A DNA stretch of 49,693 nt from Gluconobacter kondonii (lineage in GTDB: Bacteria > Pseudomonadota > Alphaproteobacteria > Acetobacterales > Acetobacteraceae), in the NCBI RefSeq assembly GCF_002723995.1, contig NZ_BEWP01000013.1, positions 1-49,693 on the forward strand, given 5' to 3'. The notes beneath the pieces were generated by a model, which worked only from the letters and a program-made list of their open reading frames with translations, ran no database searches and was not told where the DNA came from. Made by a program: the position numbers and the translations under genes. Below are positions 18,083 to 27,004 of this stretch, in pieces. The stretch's first letter is position 1; the number at the start of each line of letters is the position of its first letter.

Positions 18083-20953
18083 TCAGTTTTTCCGGGGTTT
18101 TGCCTGTTCGGCGCTGAGGCGGATCCACGGATGGCGGTCCTGAACGAAGGCCACGACGCGGGCCTTGTGGGCGTCTTTTTCAGTCGAGGCATTCGTCATG
18201 GATGTTTCATGCTGGCGATAATCAGCTAGAATTTGCGGGACATGATGGCCGGGCAGGCCGCGTTCCGCCATGGAGCACCACAGATCGAAATCCTCCCATC
18301 CCATTGCTTCACGTGAAACATAGTAGCCGCCGACAGCAGCCCAGGCCCATTTCGTGACCATGGCCATCGCGTCGATGCGGTTTCCGGAAACGAGGGAGAG
18401 CGGGTTGAAGGGCAGGTCTCCCAGAAGCTCGGGGGTGCCGGGCTGGTGGTGGGTGTCAGCAGTCATGTCCATCAAGACCGGGCCGTTTTCGTTGAAACAG
18501 GCGATGAGCGGATAGGCATAGGCCGTGCCGTTATTCATGGCCTCCAGAAGTGTTTCGCAGGCTTCGGGGCGGAGGGTGTTGTCCGCATCGAGTTGCATGA
18601 CATGGACCGTTTCGGCGGCATCCATACCGATGTTTCGCGCGCCGCCCAGTCCGGCGTTTGTGAGGGACTGGCGCAGGATCAGGCGATTGAAGCGTTCGCG
18701 GTGTCGTTCCATCCATGTTGTGGCCAGAGCGAGGGAACCGTCGGAAGATCCGTCATCCACGACGATCAGATCAAGCACGGGCAGTGTTTGGGCGGCAACG
18801 GATTCCAGTGCGTCCAGAAGATGTGCCTCGTAATTATAGGAGGTGATGACGACCGTGACCGGGGCTTCTCCCAACGCGTCATGATGAAAAATGGTCTGGC
18901 TGGCGGGGATGACGGGCAGGTCTGGCGGGGCAAGGCGATCTCTGGCCAGATGTGTCTCGGCAGAGCGGGCCGCTGCGTCGTCCCCGTTCAGGGAGGTGAG
19001 TGCGAGTTTCATTCGCTGGGCCTGAGCCTGCGGACCGAAGGGCCAGAGAATGGAATGATAGGCATCCCGCGCCATCCGGACGCGCCGTTCAGGGTTGTCG
19101 ATCAGTTCTAGCAAAGCGTCATGCCATTCGGACGGGCTATCGGCGAGAAAGCCGGTTTCTCCGTGATGGATGACGCGTCGGAATGGGCCTGTAGGGGACG
19201 CGACCGTTGCTGCACCGGACAGGGCGGCCTCGAAGAACTTGATCTCGCTCTTGGCTTCGCAGAAGACATTCCCTGTTTCCAGCGGTGCGATGGAGATGTC
19301 GAACCGTGCGAACTCGTCCTGCAGTTCTGCGAGCGGCACCATGTCGCGCCATTCGATCTGGTCCTGCACGGGGATCAGGCTGGGAAATTCTTCTACGAGC
19401 AAAATGGGGCGATGCGTTTCGGGTTCGCGAAACAGCACAAGCCGGGCTTGTGGGCGTTGATGTAGGATATCTGCGATGGTCGGACAGATGGGGGCGAAAT
19501 CCCGTTGGTGTGTTCGCGAGCCTGCGGCGTAGCCGATGCGGACCAGTCCGTCTCCGGCATTGACGCGTCCCGGCTCTCCACGCATGCGCAGGGCTATCCG
19601 GGCCCGTTTCAGCGAGGCCATATCGTAAATATTGGGCAGCAGGTGAACGACGGGGCGCAGACTGTGCATGGCAAAGACAAGCTCCGCCGTCGTGGTTGAA
19701 CCTTGATCGCAGCGCAGGAAAGTGCGTCGCATGTCCGAGAAGCAGCGCTCGATCTGTTCTTCCGTGGCGCCGATTGAGCGGATGCCATCAATCAGATCGA
19801 CGCGTGCGTAATGCGGTACGAAGACGATATCGTCGGCGTCAAAGATGGTGACGACGTTTTCAGATCTCGCGAGATCGAAAATCGTACTGACATGACCGCT
19901 ATATTCAACGCGCCAGAAGACCATGACGTCCGCCCAGTGGATATCGTCATAACCGACCGAAGCACAGGGCAGAACTCTGGCGTCGAAGCCTGCATCGCGG
20001 GCTGCGGCTGCATTTCGGCCGCAGCGGTAGAGAACGCCCGGTGTATCCGGTTCGCCGGCAATGAAGAGGATGCGGGAGACGGAAAAAGGCGCTGCTGGAG
20101 AAGCTGTGGTGTCTTCGCTTGTGGCCGCATCCTGATCTGGAGTGGCGAGAGGTGCAGGTTGAGGAAAAAGAGAACGTTTCAGGCGACGACCGACGCGAAA
20201 CCAGAGGGGCGGCGGCGTGATGGGGACAGTGGAAGACACAACGGGGTGTAAGGCGTTCTCTGCCTCTGGTTCAGGGAAATGTGTTTCTGCAAGATCTGCG
20301 GCTTTGCGGTTGGACAGCATGCGAAGTGAAACACGCAGCTCCTGAATGATATGTGTTTTCTTCAGGGATTCCTGGTGCAGTTCCTGTGACCGGACACGCA
20401 GAAGACGGTTCTTCTGATCGTTGCGGAGAAGCTGCTGGATGGCATGACGATAATTCCTGCTTTGTGGAGTGTCTGACAGCAGGAAGCCTAGAAAGGGAGA
20501 GTCGCCAGCGTTGATCAGAACGTTTTCCGGAGTGAATGCGAAAGATCCATCGGGGTGATGGGCGCCGAAATGTAGAAGGGGTACCGAAGGAGAAATCTTC
20601 GTTGCATCTCCAACGATCTGAAGCAGGGCGCGAGGAGAGTGTTCTTCGACCCGAGATGGGTAGGGAACGATTTGGACGTCGGTGTCCGGGAGGTAGGTCG
20701 CCAGAAATCTACGGAGAGTTTTTCCAGTCCGGCCGGGAAGATGCGGTGAATATTCTACAAGGGCGGTTGAAACCCCTTTTTCCTCAGTCAGGATCATCAT
20801 CAGCCAGGTGATCAAATGGATGTGATTAGCCTGGTCCTGCTGCTGAGAAAGGCTTCGGTCGTCAACCGTTTCTGATGTGAGCAGAAGCGTCAGACGGACC
20901 AGAAAATCATCGGGCTTTGAAGGGAGTTGAGAGGGCGGATTGGAAAAATTCAC
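18083..20953 (-). CDS. Large fused glycosyltransferase (GT4-like plus GT2)
   Basis: This 956-residue protein has three parts. Residues 1-280 are a non-catalytic region ending in a Pro/Ala-rich linker. Residues 293-650 form a GT-B glycosyltransferase of the GT4 type, with GIRSIGATEE, VRIGYAAGSRTHQRD and the conserved CEAKSEIKFFEAALSG motif at 565-580. Residues 698-930 form a GT-A GT2 domain (VVITSYNYEAHLL, VVDDGSSDGS, QLDADN at 787-792, and MGWEDFDLWC near 884). Two active sites on one chain suggest successive sugar additions. It is divergently arranged with the secreted repeat protein at 21336, and its GT4-like half shares a motif with the fused enzyme at 22829, so the three genes may form one glycosylation unit. 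Confidence 0.82.
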   Translation of the reverse strand: MNFSNPPSQLPSKPDDFLVRLTLLLTSETVDDRSLSQQQDQANHIHLITWLMMILTEEKGVSTALVEYSPHLPGRTGKTLRRFLATYLPDTDVQIVPYPSRVEEHSPRALLQIVGDATKISPSVPLLHFGAHHPDGSFAFTPENVLINAGDSPFLGFLLSDTPQSRNYRHAIQQLLRNDQKNRLLRVRSQELHQESLKKTHIIQELRVSLRMLSNRKAADLAETHFPEPEAENALHPVVSSTVPITPPPLWFRVGRRLKRSLFPQPAPLATPDQDAATSEDTTASPAAPFSVSRILFIAGEPDTPGVLYRCGRNAAAARDAGFDARVLPCASVGYDDIHWADVMVFWRVEYSGHVSTIFDLARSENVVTIFDADDIVFVPHYARVDLIDGIRSIGATEEQIERCFSDMRRTFLRCDQGSTTTAELVFAMHSLRPVVHLLPNIYDMASLKRARIALRMRGEPGRVNAGDGLVRIGYAAGSRTHQRDFAPICPTIADILHQRPQARLVLFREPETHRPILLVEEFPSLIPVQDQIEWRDMVPLAELQDEFARFDISIAPLETGNVFCEAKSEIKFFEAALSGAATVASPTGPFRRVIHHGETGFLADSPSEWHDALLELIDNPERRVRMARDAYHSILWPFGPQAQAQRMKLALTSLNGDDAAARSAETHLARDRLAPPDLPVIPASQTIFHHDALGEAPVTVVITSYNYEAHLLDALESVAAQTLPVLDLIVVDDGSSDGSLALATTWMERHRERFNRLILRQSLTNAGLGGARNIGMDAAETVHVMQLDADNTLRPEACETLLEAMNNGTAYAYPLIACFNENGPVLMDMTADTHHQPGTPELLGDLPFNPLSLVSGNRIDAMAMVTKWAWAAVGGYYVSREAMGWEDFDLWCSMAERGLPGHHVPQILADYRQHETSMTNASTEKDAHKARVVAFVQDRHPWIRLSAEQAKPRKN

Positions 20954-21335
20954 GAGCGGGCCTGTGAGGATCGGTTTTTCTGCGAGGGAGGGTATATCTT
21001 AAAAAGAGACATGAGGTTCTGATAAGGATTGAAGCAGTAGCGTTAATATTTATTTCTCGTGAAATTAACATTGACGGAACTTTTTCGATATAAAAGGATT
21101 TGATTGAAGGGTTGGATTATCCGCTCTTTTCCGTTTTCACGTAATGAACATGGAGAACTCTTTACCGGCGCTGCCTTTCGCATTCCCTAAATGACAGATC
21201 ATGGAGCCTTGTATCGTGTGCAAAGTTGATTGCCTTTGACAATCCGGCTCTGATATATGCAAGACTCGTCGCTCGATCATTTGGGTGGTCCGAGGGCCGC
21301 CGGTGCGAGGCAATCTTTTTTAGGAGTGCACGGTA
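20954..21335. other. Divergent intergenic region with leader of the surface-protein gene
   Basis: This 382-base region lies between the divergent glycosyltransferase and surface-protein genes. It is AT-richer than its surroundings on the left. A TTGACA occurs at 21236-21241, but no well-spaced -10 follows (nearest TATATG at 12 bases), so no promoter is assigned. The surface-protein ATG is preceded by TTTTTTAGGAG, a strong ribosome binding site. No gene is seen here. Confidence 0.5.
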
Positions 21336-22715
21336 ATGGGTACCATTACTACAGTTGTTGGCGCCTCCGGCCTGACCTTTGCGGTTACGGTCAATGGTGG
21401 ACAGACCCAGCTTCTTGCTCAGCAGTATCAGGCTGCTCTTTCCACCCTTCATACCGGTGGTGGGCTTGATACTTATGACTTGGTCGCCGGTAGTAATTCT
21501 GTTTCGGGGTCCAATATTGGCCACGGCCTGATCAGTGAGGGCGGTAATTACTCCATTTCTGGCGGTGCCACCCAGTATATCGCTGTCGGTAGTTACTCCG
21601 AGGACGGTCAGGACACGCTGAATTCTGCCGTGAGTCTGGATGTGTCGGGCAGTACGGCCAGCAGTATCAGTGTTCTTGCTGGCGATTATGCCGGCGTCAC
21701 GTTCAAGGCTGGTAACCAGGACGGTACCTTCGTTGGCGGTGTTGGAAACAACACGTTCGATGGTGCAAGTTCTTCGGGTAACTGGACCATTGCAATGGGT
21801 GATGGCAACAACACCATTACAGGTACCAGCGGCAATAACACCATTAGTGATGGCCAAGGCGCAAGCCACATTGTTCTGGGCAGCGGTACGAATGTTGTTC
21901 GTTCCGAAGGCCAGGACACCATCGACGGCAAGGCCGGTACGGACACGGTTACGCTGCTCGGCGGTAGCTCCGTGGTTACGCTGGGTGCCAACGCAACGGT
22001 TTACGACACGACGTCGCACAACACCGTTTCTGGTGGCAACAACAGCTTCATCACGGGTGGCAGCTCCAGCACCTACTTCTCGACCGGCGCCATGAGCACC
22101 GTTTCGGGTGGCCTGAACGACACGATTTCGGCTTCTGCCGACATCTGGCAGATCCGCGGTACGTCCAATTCCATCACGGCTTCGGGCTCTCTGACGTTCC
22201 TGAACGGCACAGGCGCAACGACTGTCTCTGCTGGTACGTCTACGCTGTTCGGTGCCTCGGGCCTCGACCTGCTTCTGGTTGGTGGTTCCGCAAGCTCGAC
22301 CAACCTGTTCGTTGGTGGTGATGGAAACGAGACTGTGTCGGCTGCATCTTCCAACGGCACGCTGCACGCGTTCGCAGGCAAGGGCAACGAAACGATCATC
22401 GGTGGCTCTTCTGCTGATACGCTGGTTGGTGGTTCGGGCTCAGCGACCCTTACGGGTGGTTCGGGCGCTGCAAACCTGTTCGCTCTGAACAAGGGCTCTG
22501 CTGGCGGTGACTACACGATCACCGACTTCGGCAGTGCAGCTGGTAACCTGATGGCTCTGTATCAGTATGGCCTTCAGAACAACAATGGTCTGGCGAACGT
22601 TCTGTCGAATGCTACGGTTGCTGGTGGTAACACCACGATCGAACTGTCCGACAACTCCAAAATCACCTTCCTTGGCGTTACTGATCTGAACGCCTCAAAC
22701 TTCACCCTGAGCTGA
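21336..22715 (+). CDS. Secreted beta-roll/RTX-like surface protein, Ser/Thr/Asn-rich
   Basis: This 459-residue protein is almost free of Lys, Arg and Cys and rich in Gly, Ser, Thr and Asn. It has no N-terminal signal peptide. From about residue 100 to 380 it shows recurring short strands with G-G-N/S turns (NNTFDGASSSGN, DGNNTITGTSGNNTISDGQG, GGSSADTLVGGSGSATLTGGSG), a degenerate RTX or parallel beta-helix pattern. The C-terminal 60 residues (AAGNLMALYQYG, ITFLGVTDLNASNFTLS) resemble the uncleaved type I secretion signal region. AGGAG lies 10 bases before the ATG, codon use looks optimised, and a strong terminator follows, all suggesting high expression. Flanking fused glycosyltransferases suggest it may be glycosylated. 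The role may be adhesion or surface coating. Confidence 0.75.
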   Translation: MGTITTVVGASGLTFAVTVNGGQTQLLAQQYQAALSTLHTGGGLDTYDLVAGSNSVSGSNIGHGLISEGGNYSISGGATQYIAVGSYSEDGQDTLNSAVSLDVSGSTASSISVLAGDYAGVTFKAGNQDGTFVGGVGNNTFDGASSSGNWTIAMGDGNNTITGTSGNNTISDGQGASHIVLGSGTNVVRSEGQDTIDGKAGTDTVTLLGGSSVVTLGANATVYDTTSHNTVSGGNNSFITGGSSSTYFSTGAMSTVSGGLNDTISASADIWQIRGTSNSITASGSLTFLNGTGATTVSAGTSTLFGASGLDLLLVGGSASSTNLFVGGDGNETVSAASSNGTLHAFAGKGNETIIGGSSADTLVGGSGSATLTGGSGAANLFALNKGSAGGDYTITDFGSAAGNLMALYQYGLQNNNGLANVLSNATVAGGNTTIELSDNSKITFLGVTDLNASNFTLS

Positions 22716-22755
22716 TAGCGGGTCTCTGTCGTCTGACAGATCTGTGATGTTCAGG

Positions 22756-22791
22756 AAGGCCGGATCCGCGAGGGTCCGGCCTTTCGTGTTT
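22756..22791 (+). terminator. Intrinsic terminator of the surface-protein gene
   Basis: AAGGCCGGA, a short loop and TCCGGCCTT form a perfect GC-rich stem followed by TTCGTGTTT. It lies about 40 bases after the stop at 22715 and before the fused glycosyltransferase gene, separating high expression of the surface protein from the enzyme downstream. Confidence 0.8.
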
Positions 22792-22828
22792 CTGATACTG
22801 TATTTGACCTTTGCGAAAGCCTGACGGA

Positions 22829-25516
22829 ATGCGCGATAACGCGCGCGACACATTGATTGAAAGCTATCGAAGTGCGGCCCGGCTGAATGGGTTGAGAGCG
22901 GAGCAGCTGCAAAAAGAAAATCAGCTTCTTCTTCGGCAGCTTTCCCTGATTCAGACCTCCTTGTCCTGGCGTGTGACGCTTCCTTTGCGTGCCGTTCGTG
23001 CGCTGATGTTGGGTAAACTGCTGTCCGGCCGACCTGTGCGGGAGGTTCCTGGGCGCTTTCTGCGTTTGTGGGGCCGGGACGGGTTGGCTGGCATTCAGAA
23101 GACCGTCGTCCATCGCCTGCGTCGTTTGCAACGGGTTCGCGCGAAAGTTCGGGAGGGTCTTCCTGAAGCTGGAAGCAAGGCGGGGCAGCTCCATCCTTAT
23201 AGAACTTCTTCTGGATACCAGATAGATAGGATTCGACCGAAAGTATTGATCATTGCAGAACTTAGTCTGCGGCAATGTGCCAAATATCGTGTTTGGCAAA
23301 AACGGGATTTTCTGACGGAGCTGGGGTGGTCGGTTCAGGTTGTTGACTGGCGCGATATTTCTGATGCCATGTCAGCGTTGCAGCTTTGTACGCAGGTTAT
23401 TTTTTATCGGGTTCCCGGATTTGAGGATGTTCTGAAGCTTGTTCAGGAAGCCCATCGGTTAGAGCTTGCCCCCCGATGGGAGGTCGACGATCTGATTTTC
23501 GATGAAGAGGAATATCGCCAGAACGGGAATATCGAAACGCTGCCCGCAGCAGAACGCGATCTTCTGCTGTCCGGGGTGGTGTTGTTTCGCCGGTGTATGC
23601 TGGCCTGTGGCCGGGGTATTGCCTCGACCGAAGCGCTGGCTGGGGCCATGCGTAAGGCGGGTCTTGCGGACGTAGTGGTTCTGGAGAATGCTCTGGATGT
23701 GGAAACGCTGAAAGTTGCGACGGCACTGCCGCGGCATTCGGGTTCAGAGCGTTTATGGGTCTCCTATGGATCTGGAACCAACACCCACGACGCGGATTTC
23801 AGGCAGGCAGAGTCAGGTTTGCTGGCTGCGATGACTGAGGAGCCTCGACTTTGCCTGAGGGTGATCGGACAGCTGCAGCTTTCTGAGGCATTTGAGCAGT
23901 TTGGAGACCGGGTCGAACGTCTGACCGAACTCTCCTACGCCGACTATCTCAAAGCTCTGTCGCAGACGGATATTGCGATTGCGCCGCTGGAACCGACGCT
24001 GTTCAACGATTGCAAGAGCAACATCAAGTTTCTTGAAGCGACGATTGTCCGGGTGGCTGCGATCTGTTCGCCTCGCGCAGCCTTTTTGACTGTGATGCGG
24101 GATGGACAGAACGGGTGTCTGGCGGCGGATGCCGAGACATGGCGGGACGCTTTTCTCAGGCTGGCGCGGGACGACGGTTATCGCATGCGTCTGGCGGAGG
24201 CCGCGTATGAAGACGTGATGGCCCGCTACGCGCCGGAGGCGATGGTACAAACGCAGGCCCGACTTCTGTTTGGTCTCCCAGTCGTTCGGGAAGCGCAGGA
24301 CCTTAGAGTTCTGATGGCGAATGTCTATTTCGCCCCCCGTTCTTTTGGTGGGGCTACGATCGTGGCTGAGGAGATGGGGCGTCGGCTGGTGCGCAAAGGG
24401 GCGGAGGTCAGTGTTCTGACGTCCCGCTCAAGCGTTGCGGATCTTCCTAATGGCGATATTCGCTACGATGTGAATGGTATGACGGTTTTTGCCTCGGTTC
24501 TGCCAGATGATCAGGGCGGACTGGGGCAACTGGATAATCCGGTCATGGCGGCGAGGTTCTCGGAAATTCTGGAAGCCTGTCAGCCTGATGTGGTCCATGT
24601 CCATGCCGCGCAGGGACTTGGAGTCGGCCTTTTGCGGGTGTGTCAGGAGAAGGGGGTTCCCTATGTTCTGACGCTGCATGACGCCTGGTGGTTGTGTGAG
24701 CGTCAGTTCATGGTGCGCGCCGATGGGCGCTACTGTTTCCAGACGACCATTGATCCGGCTGTCTGTCAGGCCTGTGTGCCGGGAGCACGGCATCTTGCGG
24801 ATCGGGCAGTGGTGATGCGACAGGCCCTGAAAGGGGCGGCTCTGTTGATCAGTCCGTCACAGGCGCATCGTGAGCTGTATCTGGCGAACGGGATTGCGCC
24901 CGAACGGATCGTGGTCAACCGGAACGGGTTTTTCTGGCCTGAGCGTCCGCGCAGGAAGCGGACTGTCGGGACACCACTGAGATTCGGGTTTGTCGGTGGG
25001 ACGGAGGCCGTCAAAGGCTATGGTCTTCTGAAAGATGCGATGCAGTCCCTGTCCCGGAGTGACTGGGAGCTTGTGTTGGTTGATAACAAGCTCAATCTGG
25101 GGTTCCAGTCGATTTTTCCCGAAGACTGGTCTGTGCGGGGTCGGCTTCGTGTTGTTCCCGCCTATACGCAGTCAGGGCTGGATGATTTTTACGATCAGAT
25201 CGACGTGCTGCTTTTCCCGTCTCAATGGAAGGAAAGTTACGGCCTGACGGTGCGTGAGGCGCTGGCACGGGATGTCTGGGTTGTGACGACCTCTCCGGGA
25301 GGGCAGTCCGAAGACGTGGTGGATGGGGTGAACGGAACCTGCCTGCCGCTGGATGGCAAAGCCGGGACGTTGGCGGAGGCTGTCTCGGCGTTGCTGGATG
25401 CGCCTGAACGCTTTGCAGATTACGCCAATCCTTTTCGGGAGCGTCTTGCGACCTATGATACGCAGGCAGACGAGCTTTATGGCTTCCTGAAACAGGCGTC
25501 AGGTCGAACGGTCTAG
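22829..25516 (+). CDS. Large fused glycosyltransferase with two GT-B (GT4-type) domains
   Basis: This 895-residue enzyme starts at ATG 22829; a TTG at 22811 would add six residues. A short coiled region (about 1-120, rich in Arg and Leu) leads into a first GT4-like domain (about 130-485, with VLIIAELSLRQCAKYRVW, WEVDDLIFD and NDCKSNIKFLEATIV). A second, more typical GT4 domain follows (about 490-885, with FGGATIVAEEMGRRL, VHVHAAQGLGVG, FVGGTEAVKGYGLL and LLFPSQWKESYGLTVREALA, whose glutamates bind the nucleotide sugar). The KSxIKFxEA motif in the first domain is shared with the fused enzyme at 18083, so the two are probably related. It ends 4 bases into the convergent RgpF-like gene. Confidence 0.8.
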   Translation: MRDNARDTLIESYRSAARLNGLRAEQLQKENQLLLRQLSLIQTSLSWRVTLPLRAVRALMLGKLLSGRPVREVPGRFLRLWGRDGLAGIQKTVVHRLRRLQRVRAKVREGLPEAGSKAGQLHPYRTSSGYQIDRIRPKVLIIAELSLRQCAKYRVWQKRDFLTELGWSVQVVDWRDISDAMSALQLCTQVIFYRVPGFEDVLKLVQEAHRLELAPRWEVDDLIFDEEEYRQNGNIETLPAAERDLLLSGVVLFRRCMLACGRGIASTEALAGAMRKAGLADVVVLENALDVETLKVATALPRHSGSERLWVSYGSGTNTHDADFRQAESGLLAAMTEEPRLCLRVIGQLQLSEAFEQFGDRVERLTELSYADYLKALSQTDIAIAPLEPTLFNDCKSNIKFLEATIVRVAAICSPRAAFLTVMRDGQNGCLAADAETWRDAFLRLARDDGYRMRLAEAAYEDVMARYAPEAMVQTQARLLFGLPVVREAQDLRVLMANVYFAPRSFGGATIVAEEMGRRLVRKGAEVSVLTSRSSVADLPNGDIRYDVNGMTVFASVLPDDQGGLGQLDNPVMAARFSEILEACQPDVVHVHAAQGLGVGLLRVCQEKGVPYVLTLHDAWWLCERQFMVRADGRYCFQTTIDPAVCQACVPGARHLADRAVVMRQALKGAALLISPSQAHRELYLANGIAPERIVVNRNGFFWPERPRRKRTVGTPLRFGFVGGTEAVKGYGLLKDAMQSLSRSDWELVLVDNKLNLGFQSIFPEDWSVRGRLRVVPAYTQSGLDDFYDQIDVLLFPSQWKESYGLTVREALARDVWVVTTSPGGQSEDVVDGVNGTCLPLDGKAGTLAEAVSALLDAPERFADYANPFRERLATYDTQADELYGFLKQASGRTV

Positions 25517-26397
25517 CGTCCGAGGAGAAGGGCGGTGAGGGCGTGGCGTCGGTCTTCGCTTGCGAGTGCCTGAACCGCTCGGGCGCGCAGGCTTGCCCGA
25601 CCAGAACGATTGCGGGGTGGTGTTGCAGCCAGATACGCTGCGATCCAGTCCGGATTGAAAAAAGTTGGATCGGGGATTTCCGCGCGCCAGAGATGGATGG
25701 AGGCGATGCCGCTCGGATTGTCGCGCAGAAGCTCCGTTTTGATGAACGGGGCATTGCCCGATCGCAGGACGGTTCGCCAGTCCGCATGCATGGGATTGAG
25801 GGCCAGAAGACGGGCAAGACCCCGGTTGCTGCTCCAGGAGGTTCCTGTGGACAGATCGGCAGCCTTGATGGCCAGTCCGAGGCCGAGTTCTCCATGCAGG
25901 ACGATTTCGTCCTTGGTCATGTCGTTGAACGGCTGGTTGAAAATGCGTTGGATCGCCGGATGCTTCAGGGCGTCGTGCGTCATGCACAGGAACCATGACT
26001 GGAGATGGGACACGACTGCCTCTGAGCGGACCATGCCCCAGATCTGAAACTCTTTCTCGCGCATCCGGTTCATGATGGGGCGCAGAGGGAGGAGAGGGCC
26101 GAAAACGCTGTCATTGGCGAAAAGAATCTCTGTTGCGTTCTCCGTGCAGCCTTTGGAGAGCAGGAACTGCCATGCTCCAAAGTCCAGTCCGGTATTGGGG
26201 CGCGGATGGACAGTCGCGGGGATCGGGGCGGCTGGGTTTGCAAGGTCGTCCCGCAGGAACTGGGCTGTAGAATCTGAGAGGCCCGAGGCTGCGATATGGA
26301 TTGTGAAACCGCAGGAGGCGATCTGGCTGAGGAGATGCCGGGTGTGAGGCGGTAGTCTGGCGTCAGGGTTGTAATAGGCAAACAGGCAGACGCGCAT
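25513..26397 (-). CDS. RgpF-like (rhamnan synthesis F family) protein
   Basis: This 294-residue protein matches the rhamnan synthesis F family (PF05045 type). It has MRVCLFAYYNPDARL at the N-terminus, the signature NTGLDFGAWQFLL near residue 70, NDSVFGPLLPL near 95, and a following HADWRTVL/FIKTELLRDNP region. Family members build rhamnose-containing cell-wall or O-antigen glycans and are often part of multi-domain glycosyltransferases. The gene is convergent with the fused glycosyltransferase and overlaps it by 4 bases with no terminator between. It belongs to the same surface-glycan cluster by position, but the acceptor is unknown. Confidence 0.8.
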   Translation of the reverse strand: MRVCLFAYYNPDARLPPHTRHLLSQIASCGFTIHIAASGLSDSTAQFLRDDLANPAAPIPATVHPRPNTGLDFGAWQFLLSKGCTENATEILFANDSVFGPLLPLRPIMNRMREKEFQIWGMVRSEAVVSHLQSWFLCMTHDALKHPAIQRIFNQPFNDMTKDEIVLHGELGLGLAIKAADLSTGTSWSSNRGLARLLALNPMHADWRTVLRSGNAPFIKTELLRDNPSGIASIHLWRAEIPDPTFFNPDWIAAYLAATPPRNRSGRASLRARAVQALASEDRRHALTALLLGR

Positions 26398-26580
26398 CGG
26401 TATGGACCCGCCGAAGGAAGAAACGTTAAATTCATGATATTATGGTTGTTTATGATCTGGATCTATATGAAATATTATGACATTTCGAAAAGATGAGCAA
26501 TTCGCTCGTTAGTTCGTTTAAGCGGCATTTCTGTACCGGAAAGACCCGATCTGTACTGAGTAAATCCGGAGTTTTATTCA

Positions 26581-26849
26581 TGAGTAAAGCTTTTCTTGCC
26601 GCAGTTCTTCAGGATTCCATGAATTGCACTGGGGTTGTCGCCCAGAGAGCCGTCAATGACATGATTGACGCGATTATTGAGGAATTACGGGAAGAAGGAG
26701 GGTTTACGTTGTCGTCATTTGGAACGTTCACGGTTTGTGAAACAAAAGCGCGGCAGGCGATTAATCCCAGAACCGGAGAAGCTGTTGATGTTTCTGCGGG
26801 GCGGACCGTGCGGTTCAAGGCAAGTCCGGGGCTGAAACAGGCTGTCTGA
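26581..26849 (+). CDS. HU-family DNA-binding protein
   Basis: This 89-residue nucleoid protein begins MSKAFLAAVLQD. The ATG at 26581 is chosen over an upstream in-frame ATG at 26493 because it gives the usual HU length and is preceded by CCGGAG at proper spacing. The HU/IHF body is clear: a helical N-terminus, FTLSSFGTFTVCETKAR, then the DNA-binding beta-arm around NPRTGEAVDVSAGRTVRFKAS. It lacks the lysine-rich arm of most HU proteins and so is slightly divergent. tRNA-Gln follows convergently within 8 bases. Confidence 0.85.
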
Positions 26850-26856
26850 GAGAGGG

Positions 26857-26931
26857 TGGCTGGGGTGGGAGGATTCGAACCTCCGCATGGCGGAATCAAA
26901 ATCCGCTGCCTTACCGCTTGGCTACACCCCA
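26857..26931 (-). tRNA. tRNA-Gln (anticodon TTG)
   Basis: On the minus strand the acceptor stem TGGGGTG pairs with CACCCCA. A D-arm (AGCCAAGCGGTAAGGC), an anticodon stem GCGGA/TCCGC with loop TTTTGAT (anticodon TTG), and the T-arm GGAGGTTCGAATCCTCC are all intact. The CCA end is encoded (26857-26859). No upstream tRNA or integration scar is visible around it. Confidence 0.97.
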
Positions 26932-27004
26932 ATCGATGCGCTTCTTTGGAAGCGCATGCTTTTGGCCTTCTAGTCCGAACCGGTTGCCTTCGTAAAGTCC
27001 GAAG

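Noticed and set aside
21162-22367. Antisense frame (401 codons) across the surface-protein gene
   Set aside because: It mirrors the repetitive Gly/Thr/Asn codons of the plus strand and has an Arg/Ala/Thr-biased composition without motifs.
26493-26580. Upstream ATG extension of the HU gene
   Set aside because: It would add 29 residues not found in HU proteins; a better ribosome binding site and normal length support ATG 26581.
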